Below are positions 35,901 through 48,642 of a stretch of DNA of 64,000 nt, piece after piece; the first letter of the stretch is position 1; each line of letters begins with the position of its first letter. Made by a program: the position numbers and the translations under genes. The DNA is from Spirodela intermedia (Eukaryota; Streptophyta; Magnoliopsida; Alismatales; Araceae). The stretch lies in contig LR746272.1 in the NCBI GenBank assembly GCA_902729315.2, positions 7,404,827-7,468,826 on the forward strand. Reading direction: 5' to 3'. The notes beneath the pieces were generated by a model. The model worked only from the letters and a program-made list of their open reading frames with translations. It did not search any database and had not been told where the DNA came from.

Positions 35901-37111
35901 CTGGATTTTCCAGTATTAACTTCGTGGTGCGCTCTAGATCTGATCGCAATTTTAGCCTTTTACTGCCAGTTTTGGCATGTTCTTACTTTTATCAATTGAA
36001 ACTTTTGAGCTACATTTAGGATTTTTTTAATCTTTACAACTTGCTCCCCTATCTTAAAAAAATAAAAATAAGAATCCACGATTGCCTCCCTCCTCAAAGC
36101 GAACCTGTTCTCCTTTCCCTTCATGAAATTTCAAACAGGGCAAAGCCATGGGCATGAGATGGATTGACGTCTGAATCAGACCGTGGATTTGACCAGTTCA
36201 GATACGAAGATATACATTAAAATCATCCTCTTTCTTGTTATAACGTTTGTTCTTCTGTGTTTATATGCGGTTGAATCTTTCTCTCACAAGGATTACACCA
36301 AAGTCCATCTCATATACCTATTATGTTCCCTTAGAACTGCGGTTTGAATTCCATGAGCACATCAATATTCTCAAACCCCTCCCTCCATTTCAGGTTGATG
36401 ATATTCTCGACACAAAGTTAGAGCGGCAGTTCAATCTTGTCTTGGATAAGGGAACCCTGGACGCTGTTGGGTTGCATCCAGACGGTCATCTCAGAAGGTA
36501 ATACTTGCCAAAATTTTGCTAAAAATATAGGACTGTTCTTTCTTTTCCCCCTCTCAGTTTAATTTCTCCCAGAGATATTGAATGCTCCAATCCGGGCAGT
36601 GTAAAGAGAAACAGGCTCTCGATCATTCCATCTTCAATCATCACTGCAAGCATGCAATCTCTTGTTGATTTCATGTTCCGGTATGCTTTCAGGTTAGCAT
36701 ACTGGGAATCTGTCTCGAAGCTGGTCTCCCCCGGGGGTCTTCTGGTCAGTATTCCTAGAGTAATTTCTCCTTTTCTTCCAATTCTCGAAGCAAGGTTCAG
36801 GCTTGAATAGATGGTGGGAACAGGCTCTTGGTAGAATCTCGATAACTACTAGACGATTCCCCTCACCATTTGATTTCCTTTAGGTGATCACATCATGCAA
36901 CAGTACCAAGGATGAACTGATACAAGAGGCAGACAATTTCAACCAAGGCCAGGCCGCCGCCACAGCCACCGCCCCCAGCCCTGCAGAACCTGACCGAGCT
37001 CCGTTCTTCCAATACATTGATCACGTTAGGACCTACCCCACCATCATGTTTGGTGGCGTCGAGGGGTCCCGTGTGGCGACCGTCGCATTCCGACGGCGTT
37101 CTGTAGTGTGA
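32625..37111 (+). CDS. SAM-dependent protein-lysine methyltransferase (EFM4/METTL10-type, AR401-like), seven exons
   Basis: Exons: 32625-32851, 33270-33398, 35021-35221, 35830-35926, 36394-36497, 36693-36744, 36884-37111; 1038 bases, 345 residues, all phases closing. The N-terminus has the plant signature SDDDRSVAADSWSIKSEYGS. LGLQSYWDAAYAEDL and the GHAGEIWFG block open the fold. Motif I is LDIGTGNG (169-176), followed by TDLTGTDYSEGAI (acidic SAM-binding loop), VDDILDTKLE, LDKGTLDAVGLHPDG and VITSCNSTKDEL. Relatives in yeast (See1/Efm4) and animals (METTL10) methylate a lysine of translation elongation factor eEF1A. It is cytosolic by inference, since there is no targeting signal. The C-terminal insert is Ala/Pro-rich and a little shorter than in relatives. 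Confidence 0.92.
32863..32921 (+). repeat. (CT)n microsatellite in methyltransferase intron 1
   Basis: About 29 uninterrupted CT units start 11 bases after the exon 1 donor site. Confidence 0.95.
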
Positions 37112-37170
37112 TTTTGCTCTGGGTCGAGCTCATTCTCTTCTCTCTCTTCCTTTCGATTGTTGATTGTTGT

Positions 37171-37207
<37 letters not shown>

Positions 37208-37806
37208 GAGCTTTGTTCTCTGCTACAGCCATTCCCTAGGTACTTCGGCGTAACACTAATTTCAGTTTGATATGACGGTGTGAACAAAGTTAGCAGCAGT
37301 CTGTACTGCGAGTATCATGTTTTGATCTGCTGTTAGCTCTGAGATGGAAGAGACTTGGAGGGCCCTTCACCGATATATGCAAGCTTCTAACTTCATACAA
37401 CCAGGAAATCTTGTGTACATTTTTACACCAACACAGGACACAAATAGCTAGAGAGAGAGAGAGAGAGTTGGACGGTCAGAATGCGGTGTCAGTGTGTTAA
37501 GGACAAATCGGCTTATGTACTGTGACTTGTACGCCCATGCAGCTCATCGAAGTTCCTGAGTTTAATGGTCTCATGTGGTCACGCGGGCATTAATTAGCTC
37601 GCAAGATGGCGATTACTGCCACCCAGTTGACCGTTCAGAGTAGTCAAATCACCTCCATTAGTTTGTTCATCAGATCGGGCGTGAAATGGCATCTGATTGA
37701 GATGGCCGAGCAGGATAGAGATCCAGGAGCGGAGCGCTGACTCCCTCATCCCCATTCCCATCCAAATATGTTAAGAGGATACCAGGAGAAGAGGAGGCAA
37801 TGGCGA
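37112..37806. other. Convergent 3' flanks of methyltransferase and PADRE genes
   Basis: (GA)n tracts lie at about 37174-37206 and 37449-37468. The rest is the likely 3'UTRs of the two convergent genes. No further gene seen. Confidence 0.5.
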
Positions 37807-38301
37807 TCACCAGTAGCTCCTCATCTTCTCGTGGAGATGGTTGGTGGTCTCCTCTTCAATGGTCTCCAGAGAGGGCTTCCTCGACCTGCACGTGCTGAGC
37901 CTGCGCATGAAGACCCCGGTCAACGCCCCCTCCACGTCCTCCACGTCTTCCCCCGGCGGCGCCGCGTCCGGGATGATCCTCGCCCCCCCGCCTTCCCCGG
38001 CGGGACTCCACAGCGCTGCCATGTCCGCCGCCGTGACCGCCGAGTTTACCCGCTTCATGGGGAGCATCACGTAGAAAGCTCCCGCATCGAGATCCTCGTC
38101 GGCGGCCAGCGGCGAGAACCTCCGCCCGACGCGCATCTCCTGCGCGCTGACCAGGAAGTGGTTCGGCGCGTCGAGCATGAGCTCTGCCGCGTTGACAGGC
38201 AGGTCCACCCGCCGGACCTCGCCGCCGGGGAAGATCACCTTCGCCGACTTCGAGTATCTCCCATGGCCCCCGGAGAGAGCGCAAGATGCGTAGTTCCCCA
38301 T
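37807..38301 (-). CDS. PADRE / DUF4228 domain protein
   Basis: Single exon, 164 residues. It begins MGNYASCALSGG, a typical N-myristoylation/palmitoylation start (Gly2, Cys7) that would place it at a membrane. The DUF4228 core follows: AKVIFPGGEVRRVDLPVNAAELM, then NHFLVSAQEMRVGRRFSPL, DEDLDAGAFYVMLPM and VTAADMAALW. The family C-terminal motif is RRLSTCRSRKPSLETIEEE. Members of this plant-only family often respond to pathogen and abiotic stress; no biochemical activity is established. The ORF on the opposite strand (37768-38355) is a GC-rich shadow. Confidence 0.92.
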   Translation of the reverse strand: MGNYASCALSGGHGRYSKSAKVIFPGGEVRRVDLPVNAAELMLDAPNHFLVSAQEMRVGRRFSPLAADEDLDAGAFYVMLPMKRVNSAVTAADMAALWSPAGEGGGARIIPDAAPPGEDVEDVEGALTGVFMRRLSTCRSRKPSLETIEEETTNHLHEKMRSYW

Positions 38302-38540
38302 CTAGAGAGAGAGAGAGAAAGAGAAACTAAAGAGGGAGGAATTCGCAGACAATGAGGGTCGGCAGCTGGCGGCGGAATGTGAAGTCCAAGGAGGCAAAGC
38401 TGAAGCCGCAGTCTTACTAATAAAGAGTTGAAAGAGAGGGAGAGAGCGGGGGAGGGAAGGTTCTGAGCCAACCCAGAGGCCGAAGGTGGGTGACGACGGA
38501 AACGTGGGAAAGCAAAAACCGTGTGGGTCCCCTAGAGAGA

Positions 38541-38584
<44 letters not shown>

Positions 38585-38860
38585 AGGTGGTCTCCGGTTC
38601 GCGTGGACCGGTTCCTTGAGCAGGAGGAACCCCCCACGATGATGCTTCCAGCTTCTGCCCGCGCGAAGCCCATCGATCCGCGTTGACTGGTTCCCTGTCA
38701 AACCACAGCAGCCAGACGTGCTCGGCCCAATATCAGGAATATTGACTCAGCCCGCGTTTTTGTTGAGTCGGACCCAGTAGAAGATGGGCTGCATGGGTTT
38801 GAATATTGATCCTGCGCATGTAGCCAGAGAGAGAGAGAGATCTTGGGCACGTGATTCACT
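38302..38860 (-). promoter_or_regulatory. 5' flank of the PADRE gene with GA/CT tracts
   Basis: A GA tract lies immediately upstream of the ATG (38301-38323) and a longer one at about 38535-38582. Both read as (CT)n in the direction of transcription. A possible TATA-like AT run is near 38415-38425. Ser/Leu-rich ORFs here are translations of the repeat. Confidence 0.5.
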
Positions 38861-39139
38861 AATTGAGCACATGGCGCGCATTTTCAGGCCGCGGCTGTAC
38901 GGAAGAACAAGCCATATTTAATGCGGAGAGAGAAACGAAAGAACGGTTCAAGTGGAAGACGGAGGAAACGGTCGAGCACGTTTCCGAGGTGCTCGTAGGG
39001 CACGATTTCCCGAAGAGGCCTCCGAACCACGTAATAATAAATCTCTTTGTTTATTTACCTTGTGAGTTTTTTGGTCTATTTACTTACTTCACGTCATATC
39101 AATCAGTTTCTAAGTTCATATTAGAGCCAGGTTTTTCAG

Positions 39140-42100
39140 TTGACAATATATAGTCAGAAAATATTTCTAGTTTGAACTTGAATATGAATAATTAGATAAC
39201 ATAAAAATTATGTAATGACTTGTATGGACCTATACAAAGAGATAGGACATAAGTAGAGGTCACATCAACTAATGATTGAAAAAGATTAATACTATTAACT
39301 TCATCAAGTAATGACTTGATGATAATGTTTCCCAATATGTATCCACAAATAGTTCTAAAATCTCTTTAGAAGAAATTAAAAAATCTTTATGAGAGAAAGA
39401 CACTAGATAACAGGACATTATTGATCAAAAAACATAAAAATCAAAAGTAAAATGAGGGTTATTCTATTATTGATTATTTGATGAGATGCAAAATATTATT
39501 AACTAAATTTCTATAAAGATATGTCTTGATGATGAGTTTGAAACATTGTTACTTCTTAATTCATTGTTAGATAGTTAAGAGATGCTTGTAATTTCTCTCT
39601 TTAATTCTGTATTAGATGGTGTTGTCACCATGAGTAAGTAACAAATAATTTATTAAATAAGAAGTTAAGAAAAAAAAATAACTAATTCTCATAGTGAGGC
39701 ACAAATAATTGTCACATAAAATAGATAGAGGTTAAAGTCAATAAAGAAAAATCACTGCAAAGACAAAGTGAGTCAAGGTCAAAGAATGAGATCAATTATT
39801 ACAAATGTGGTGAAAAGAGAGACTTTTAGAGTCAGTGCAAATAAGTCGAGAACAACAAGAAGAAAGAAGTAGAGAATAAAAAGTCAAAAGGGGACATCGT
39901 TGTCACTATTCAAACTAGTTATTATCTAATTATGTCTACTAATAATGATATCTTTTTTGTATTTCTCAAGATTCAAAATTAATCGTTGGTACAAGTGATT
40001 TCTATCATGCTACACCAAGGTGGACGTCATTTATCATATATAAAGTTAGAAACTTTGGCATTGTCAAGATGGGAAACTAAGGAATAACAAATATCATTTT
40101 CATCAGTTATGTCCATCAAGATTAATCTTGATTAAAAGTTAGTACTGAAGGATGTTAGACATGATACAAATTCGAGACTAACAATAGGAACACTCAATGT
40201 TGAAGGCTTCGATGACAAATTTGATTGAGGCAAATGGAAGGTCACCAAGGGTTCACTTGTCGTAGCTTTTGGAAAGAAGTATAATACCTTGTACATGTTG
40301 CAAGTTGAGGTTCTGGTGACTAGATAAATACCAAAGGAAAATATTCAAATATGAAATTGTGACATAAGAGACTATGACACATGAGTGAGAAGATGATGCA
40401 AACTATTTTCAAGAGAAAAATCTTACCATATTTCAAAGATATTTACTTGAACTCATGCGTTGATTACTTAACTAGTAAACAATAGTTTTTTTCCTAGTCC
40501 TCCATTGCCTATATATATAGATATAGTTTAGAGTAATTTTACACAAATATGTGTGGTCTTTTAAGGACAGATAATATGTAACTCTATTAATGTTCATGAT
40601 ATTTATAATATATTATATTTTATCACTTTTATTGATAACTATTTTAAGAAAATTTGGACATATCCTCTAAAGACTAAAGATTAAGTTGTTCATGTCTTCA
40701 AAAAGAGTTTTACGTTAAGGTGGAAAAGGAGACTAACATAAAGTCAAAATGTATAAGATCAAATAATGGTGATGATTACATGAGTTTGTTTGATGAATAT
40801 TGCATACAATAAGATGTTTTTATGAAATGATAGTACTAGACACTCCTCAACATAATGTAATTGTAGATAATGAATCGCACCATTATAGAGAAGATGTGAA
40901 ATATATTTTTACATGTCAAATTACTCAAAAAGTTTTAAGATGAGGCATTAAAGACAATTGTTGATTGCATTAATCTTTTTCTATATATACCTTTGAATGA
41001 AAATATTATAAATAACTTATGAGTAGAAAAATCAATTTCTTACAAATATTTAATGGTGTTTAGTTGTTATGTATTTGCACATATTTCTAACATTGATGGA
41101 TACAAGCTAGATGGTAAGACAAAAGAGTATTTTTCTTGGTTACTATCATGACAAGTTTCATTACAGGTTGTGAGATTGTAGAGAAGTAAAAGGTATTCAA
41201 AATCAAAGATGTATCCTTCTTTGAATATCAAAATGTTGAAGATATAAATTAAGGCAACGGTCAAAAATTATGCAGAAGTTTTTACATATTGACACCAAGT
41301 CACCCCTCATGTATAATATGATAGAAGGGGCAGTATGCAAGAGAATAAAACTAAAGTTGATGTAGATTTATTTACATGATGAGATTAGTAAGAAGTGAGG
41401 TAGCTACTTACATCAAAATATCATCTTAAAAGGTCTAGTAGACAACATTAACCTTCACAAAGGTATTCACCAAATTAGTACATTATGCTTATTGATGCAA
41501 GTGAATCAAATAATTATTTAAGTGTCACTAAAAAGTGAACATAATGAAGACTAATTAGCAACTAAGGAAATAAATATGTTATTGAGAAACCATACATATG
41601 ATCTTGTGGAGCTACTTAAGGAGAAGAAAGCTTCGAAGAATCAGTAAGCTTTCAAGTTTATGATTCAAGAACACTCTTCATTACAAAAGTATAAGGCAAG
41701 ATTGATTGTAAAGGGTTTTACTAAGTGAAAGGTATTGACTTTGATGAAAATTTATTATTTTTGTAAAAATGTCTTCTATTTATATTACTCTAGGTATAAG
41801 TACTAGTATGAACTTAGAGGTCGAGTAGCTAGATATAAATAAAATAGTTTATTATGACAATTTGAACAAAAAGATTTACATTGAACAATTAGAAGGTTTC
41901 AAGGTGTAAGGTAAAGATCATCTCTTGTGAAAGTTGAAGAAGAATCTGTATAAACTAAAATAAACTTCAAGGTAATGGTATAAAAAGTTTGATTCATTTA
42001 TGATTGATAATGAATATAAACATACTACTATATATCATTGTGTCTACATCAAGTTGTTTGATAATAATTTTATCATTCTCTTATTATATGTTGAAAATGT

Positions 42101-42441
42101 TTATCTTTAGAAAAAATATATCAACAATTGATAGACTAAAAAAAACTAAATTAATCATTTGTTATAAAGCACATGAGGCCAACAAAGTAAATGTTTAACA
42201 TGCAGATTTTTTGTATCATATATGTTAAGAGCATATGGGTGTCATAAGAAAAATATATAAAGAAAGTGTTATGATAGGTTTTGTATAAGTAATGTAAAAC
42301 ATGTTGGTTCTCCTTTAGCAAATCAATTTAAACTTTGTATAAAACATAGTCATCAAGTGATGAAGAAAAGGTAAAAATGAAGAAAGTACCTTATGCTTTG
42401 ACTATTGAAAGTTTGATGTGTGTAATAGTTATAGAGAACCA
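39140..42441 (+). pseudogene. Copia gag-int-RT remnants, left part
   Basis: Broken frames show gag (39300-39860, ending in a zinc knuckle), a protease-like region near 39980-40080, the integrase core (about 40560-40860, YPLKTKD and VFK words), and RT at about 41600-42100 with KARLIVKGFTK, YKKFDSFMID and a decayed catalytic box LLLYVEN. The last readable part is MKKVPYALTIESLM at about 42377-42418, just before the gypsy insertion. Confidence 0.75.
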
Positions 42442-42760
42442 TGCACTTATTGTCTAAGGCCCAAGAAGATAGTGGTCCAACCCACTATGACTAGCCCTTA
42501 AAGGCCAAAGAGGGAGGCACAAGAAGGGACATGAAACAACTAAGATACATTGGGTGATCATTCTCCCTCTCTATGCCTCCCTATGTCTTTTGTGCTTGAT
42601 ATCTCATCTTCCCTTCCAAGTGTGTAATCATCGACATCCTCTCTCTTATGAACCACCACAAACCAGTCTCCTTCTTCCCTTTCTCCTTCTTCTCTCTATT
42701 TTATAGGTCATACATCTTCTCTCCTTCCTTCAATGCTCTTGTAAGGATGTGACCTTATCA
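42442..42760 (+). repeat. 5' LTR of the gypsy element
   Basis: 319 bp, matched by 48369-48642. Contains a TC-rich stretch and ends GACCTTATCA directly before the primer-binding site. Confidence 0.8.
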
Positions 42761-44950
42761 TTGGTATTAGAGCTTTCATTCGTGAGTTGATGGTCAAAAG
42801 GCTCACCTTATCCAAAATAGAGCATTTGGAGGCTAGGTTTGATGACTCAGCCATTAGCATCCAATGTCTGAAAGACCAGATTGCATCCATGGCCGCCCTA
42901 CTCTCTAAGTTGGTCCCTAGAGATGTAGAGGGGGGCCCATAGTGGAGTCCTTATGGGGCCCTCGTAAGATCGTCACCCTCACCCCCACCCCCACCCCCTT
43001 GTGTTCTAGATGAGCAAACTGTCTGTTGGGACAGCCTCTTGTCCAGCCCTTTGGGGGCATCCTACATACAACCATGCACACTAAGAGTTGAGGGGCACAA
43101 CCTCTTATAGGGCGGCATGACCGATACAACTACAGCCAATGTCAAGGGGTGTTCTTTGATCTCTTCCACAAGGGTACCATACCCTAACCCCCCTTGGAGG
43201 CACACATCTTGAGGGGATGTCTAGGTGAGCTTACTCTAATTCTAGGCTAGGGAGGGTCTGCTCTTGTCATGCCAAAACATTCCAAGGGTGCCACAAGTTC
43301 CTTTTCAGGCCCCAAAAACTAAGCATGGTGAGCTTGGACCACCATGTGACCCTACTTTGGGTAACCACAGGTAGATAGATTGGATTGACCCATGGGCTTG
43401 ATCCCCAGTTCATAGTAGTGTATGAGGAAGAACCTCCTTATGCCCATAATCACTAGCAGGATTGTATCACCAAAATGCATCCACCCTCAATCTAAAGTCC
43501 TTGGAGGCCTAGTTTGATGGACAAATCACTTTTTTCATGTCATAGTAGAGCTTAAGAAGAACAACGGCACGCCCATCAATGGCCCGATGATGAAGACAGT
43601 ATTAGTGGAAGATCCTTTTGGGTATGAGTTGGATGACCACCACAGCTATCAAGACCTCGCTTGGGACTGACCATGGGTGCATCAAGTCCTGCCATGTCCC
43701 CCATCAAAACTATAGAAAAAGGTAAAAATATCCATCTTCATGAGGGAAAACCCCAAGGGGTGCCTCCTCAAAGTGGAGCAGTTTTGTCAACTCAACTTGC
43801 AAATGCTAACAAATGCTTTTAGACCATCATGACATATTTAGACGGTAAGTCACTCTCTTTGTTCAGTTATTGTGAAAAATAGTTTGGTTTTAGAGATTGG
43901 CAAGATTTCAAGTGTCAACCAACTCATCACTTTGGCTATACCCAAGATGACACCTATGAATGTTTATTATGCATGAAGTAAATTGGCTCTATTGAAGAGC
44001 TGGTCACAAGCACTAAATGAGTTACATCTCACATCTCGATCAGAACATCCAAATGCAAACATTTCTAGGGGATCCCAAGCCTAAGATTTAAGTTGAGGTG
44101 AAGCGCTCTAGACCACAATGTTTGCATAATGTCCAAGATTTTACCTTTGTAGTAAAAATTCATTTTGCAGCTCTAGCAAAAGGCATGAAGCATGAGTGGG
44201 AGAGCTCTTCTTAATCAGGGTGACAGCAATACACGCACACACCTTGCACAAGGACAACAAGGCCAAAGATGTGTCTATGATGATTCGGCATCAATAGGAT
44301 GGGGAATCACATCAGTTGTATGACAGCTCAAGGCATTCACTGTGGCTGACTAAGAGAAAGTTACAAGCTCACATGGTATAAGGGCTATGTTTCTAATGTA
44401 ATGAAAGGTTCACACCTAGATGTCGATGCATGAAGGAGCTATGCATCTACATTGTGCAAGATGGTAAGGAGGAGGATGAGTTGTTCGAAGACAAAGAATT
44501 TTCACATGTCACCAATGACTAAGAGATGGTCACCACTCTCTTTATGATTTGACTCTCTCTACGGTCCACCTTGAGCATGTCTACTAGTGAAACTTTTCAA
44601 ATACAAGGCAATGTATATAACACTGATGTCAAGGCCATAATTGATGGAGGAGTCACTAACAACTTCATATGCCAAAGTCTCATTGAGCGACTAGGTATTT
44701 CCACCTCTCAAGTGACTCCTTATAACATCATATTTGGAAATGTCCATGTCAATAAATAGAAGTATCTACGCACTATTCTTTTGGTGCTTCTTAAAGGCTA
44801 TATTATTGTCCAAGGCTTCCTACCTCTTGTTCATATTACCATCAGCATTATCATGGGCACTAAGTAGTTACACACCCTAAAATGGATGGACAAAAACTAC
44901 AAGTTCTTCATATAGCGGTTCTATGTAGATGAGATATGATGTGACCTAAT

Positions 44951-45735
44951 TAATGTATAATAATTCACAATTTTCAATTTTATAAAATTAGAAAATTTTA
45001 TTTTTTGAATTTTTAAGAAATATTTCTAAAAAAATAAATTATTTATAATTTAATAAAATATTATCAAAATAGTGAGAATTTTCAAGTAGATCACAAAGAT
45101 AATATCGAATAATATTTTATTTTATTTTAAAGAATAGGAGTTTTTAATTTTTTTAGACTAAATGTTCAAGATAAAATATATTTTAAATTTGTGAAAAAAA
45201 AATTGGGTGCAGAGATTAGGATGAAATCAATGTGTAGACAAATAAAAATGGGGTGGAAATAGAATTTCATCTGATGATTCTTTCTTAAGTGATTATAGAT
45301 GATATAATTAATCAAATTCAGATTCGTAAAAGTCAAAAAACTTCTGTTGAATGAAGAATATATTTGAAATTATAAATCACACAAAATCTCACTAAATTAA
45401 GTAAATATTAAGTTTAAAGTAGCAAAGGTAAAGTTCCGACTTTGTAGTAATGATCAGTAAAATATATGTTCCAAATAAGTATTGTGTGATGTTCATTGTC
45501 TTTAATATAATTTAATGTATCTCCTTAGACAAGGAGAGCCTTTAATATGATTATAAAAATTATATTAAAGTTAACATAAAATTATATAATTAGTTAAAAA
45601 AAATCACATTAATCAATTAAATTTTACTTTTATTATTTTAATATAAATATAACTCTAATTATCATGAGTTAAGATTTTAAATATATTATTAAGAAATTAT
45701 TAACTCATGATAATAAAGACTTATTAAGGTACGAC
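44951..45735 (+). repeat. AT-rich dispersed repeat with conserved hairpin, copy 1 (inside gypsy)
   Basis: The sequence from about 44951 to 45520 matches 53655-54230, and 45540-45735 matches 55150-55345, in the same order. Near its right end is a perfect 14-base inverted repeat TTATCATGAGTTAA (45659-45672) / TTAACTCATGATAA (45700-45713) with a 27-base loop. It lies between the gypsy protease and RT, so it appears to be inserted there. Confidence 0.7.
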
Positions 45736-48368
45736 ATATACTTCAAGGAAACTCAAACACGAGACACATGTCTAAGATAGGCAACGCAATAGCAAGACAA
45801 AAGTAAATGAGGGACCAACATGCATTGAAGCTTCACTACTCAACACTCTTGGGTGCGACACTAGAAGCAAAGGCAAATTATGCATCTCTTTAATTCTTAC
45901 ATCATCACTTTTTTTATTGTACTTACATGAGTATACACATTGCCTCTAGCTCAATCGACTAATCATATGATTACATTACTCCCTGACTCAACATCAATAA
46001 ATCAATTGCCATATTGGTACTCTCATTTCTAGAAGAATGAGTTGGAGAAGTTAGTATCAAAATAACTCAAAGCAAGCATCATCCAGCCATCCAACAGTCC
46101 TTATTTTATCCTTACCCTCCTAATCAAGAAAGACAACTCATGATATTTTTATATTTACTATAAAGTTTTAAATAAGCTCACTATACCAAATAGGTTTCTC
46201 ATTTCAATAGTCAAGAAACTCCTCAAAGAGCTCCATGGGTTAAAGCTTGACCTCAAATCAGGTTGTCACCAAATCTATATGCATAAGGAAGATATCCCAA
46301 GGATGACATTCCACACCCACCAAGGCCATTAAGAGTACTCAATGATGCCCTTATGAACTTGATTTTTCAACCACATTTGAGGTGCATCATTTTAGTATTT
46401 TTTTATGACATATTGGTTTTTAGTAATCCAAACAAAAGCATGAAGAACACTTATATATGGTATTTCAACTATTCATGGAACATCAATTAATGATGTACAC
46501 CAAGAAATGTTCTTTTTTCCAATGTCACTTAGAATATTTGGATTACTAGAACTTGGCTGAAAGAGTGGTCATAGATAATAGAAAGATCAAGGATATTCAA
46601 GGGTGGCCAACTCCACAAAACTTAAGACAACTCTAGGGATTCTTAAGCTTCACAAGCTATTACATCTAGTTTGTGGAAGCTTATGCCAAACTTTCTTGGT
46701 CACTCACCCTCTTCTTAAAGAATGATACTTTTGAGTTGTCTAAGTTTGGACGTGAGTTGTTTGAGGACCTTAGGGTGTCATGGTCACCACACCAATGTTG
46801 ATTTTGTATGATTCTCCTAACCTTTTATATTAGAAATTGATGCTTCAATGATGGGTATGGGAGTGGTTTTGATACAAAAATACCTACTGGTGGCCTATTT
46901 TAACAAGGTCTTACCTCCTTCAACTTGTGTTTGGTCAACTTATAAAAGGGAGCTTATAGCTATTATTTTGGTCATTTAAAAATAGAAACATTATGTAATG
47001 TTGTACTGATTCGTCATCTTTGTGGACCAATGTAATTTTAAGTATTTATTTGATTAGCGAGAAGTGCATGGTCAATACTACAAGGGGATGTCTAAGCTCA
47101 TGACATACTCATTCATCATCTAATATAAGGAGAGCCCTTACAATAAAGTGGTAGATGCTCTATCCAAATGTCTCAACCTAGAGTATCACATGATATTTTC
47201 AATTTTCACCTCATGAACTTAAATGTGACAAAGTAAGAAGTGCTCAACAACCCATACTTCACCAACATCATCCAAATAATCAAGAAGATATACTCACCAA
47301 CCCATACTACACATTTACAAATGACATTTTATTGTACAAGTACAAGTTGACATAACCAAGGTCATTGGTTCTCATCCCAAAGTTGTTGATAAAATTTTAT
47401 GACAAAATTAGATTATTGAAGACATACTTGTAACTGACTCAATAATTTTTTTGATATGAAATGAAGAAAGATGTGAAGGTTCATATCTATCAATGTTCTA
47501 TTTATTTGTGATTCAAGTCTACACTCACTCTAACAAGATTGTTACAACCATTTTCAATCTCCAACCATATATGAAAAGACATCTCTATAGCCTTTGTTGA
47601 AAAATTATCCACATCCAAAGGACTAGACATAATTTTGGTGATTGTTTACTACCTCAGTAAATACAACCACTATATATCCTTGAAGCACCCATTCTCAATC
47701 AAAAATGTGGCAACCTAATAACCCCAAAGAATGAAGTGCACAATCTTGTTAGGTGGAATTAAGCTAAAACATCGCCCTTCACACATCCATATGGATGTCT
47801 CCATTTCGAGTGGTCTATAGTCAAGACCATTATCATCATCCATTACGGATCTCCACCAATATCATGCGATGAGGTGAACAAGATGCTATTGAAACATGAT
47901 CATATCCTTGTTCTTCTCAAGATCATTTGGCACACGCACAATCTTATATGAAACTTCAAGTTGACAAGTACTAGAGAGATGTGCAATTCTAGGTTGATGA
48001 GGTCATCTACCTCAAATTCAAACCTTACCGGATGTAGACCTTAGTGCAATGTGCAATTGATAAATTAGGGTCATGATATTTTGAACCTTATACGGTCCTT
48101 CAAAAGGTGAGACCTATGACATACAAACTCAAGCTACCATAGTATTTTGAACCCTATTTTTCATGTATCACAATTGTGACGAGCCCCATGGGTAGGTGTG
48201 CCACCTAAACCACTCCCAATCACCTTTATAGAAGAGAGTGAGTGGCCGCTTGAGTTAGAACACATACCTCCAAAACGTTATCATCTAGCAGGTTATCCTA
48301 TTCGAGTATAATTTCTTGAACTCTAGCTTGAGGGCAAGTCAGTTGTTGAATGAGGGAGTATTGAATTA

Positions 48369-48642
48369 TGTAATTATTGTCTAAAGCCAAAGAAGCCAAA
48401 GAAGGGGCATGAAAGAATTAAGGTACATTGAGTGATCCTTCTCCCTCTCTCTGGCCTCCCTACCTCTTCTATGTTTGATATCTCTTCTTCCTTTCCAAGT
48501 GTACAACTATTAGCATCCTCTCTCGTCCATACCACTACAAACCAATCTTTGTCTTCTCTTTCCCTTTTTTCTCTCTATTTTTTGCACATTGTGTATCTTT
48601 TCCCCTTCCTACTAACGCTCCTGTAAGGCTAGGACATTATCA
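48369..48642 (+). repeat. 3' LTR of the gypsy element
   Basis: 274 bp, directly repeating 42442-42760 with small deletions. Ends GACATTATCA, after which the copia coding sequence resumes. Confidence 0.8.

Larger units (their letters stand above)
42442..48642 (+). mobile_element. Nested Ty3/gypsy retrotransposon, decayed
   Basis: Direct LTRs at 42442-42760 and 48369-48642 both start TG[CT]A.TTATTGTCTAA and end TTATCA. A primer-binding site TTGGTATTAGAGCT follows the left LTR. Between them in order are a gag zinc knuckle (GLCF.CNERF at about 44385-44450), protease (IDGGVTNNFI at 44640-44670, catalytic DTG/DSG changed to DGG), RT (LKELHGLKLDLKSGCHQ, about 46220-46270), RNase H (EIDASMMGMGVVL, about 46835; VVDALSK near 47145), and a poorly kept integrase and tail. 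The layout resembles plant chromovirus-type gypsy elements. Many stops and frameshifts: not functional. Confidence 0.8.

Noticed and set aside
37768-38355. 195-residue plus-strand ORF opposite the PADRE gene
   Set aside because: GC-rich shadow; the minus-strand protein matches DUF4228 throughout.
42965-43010. C-rich run (CCCCCA repeats) as a telomere-like or G-quadruplex control site
   Set aside because: Very short and inside decayed gypsy gag; low-complexity drift explains it.
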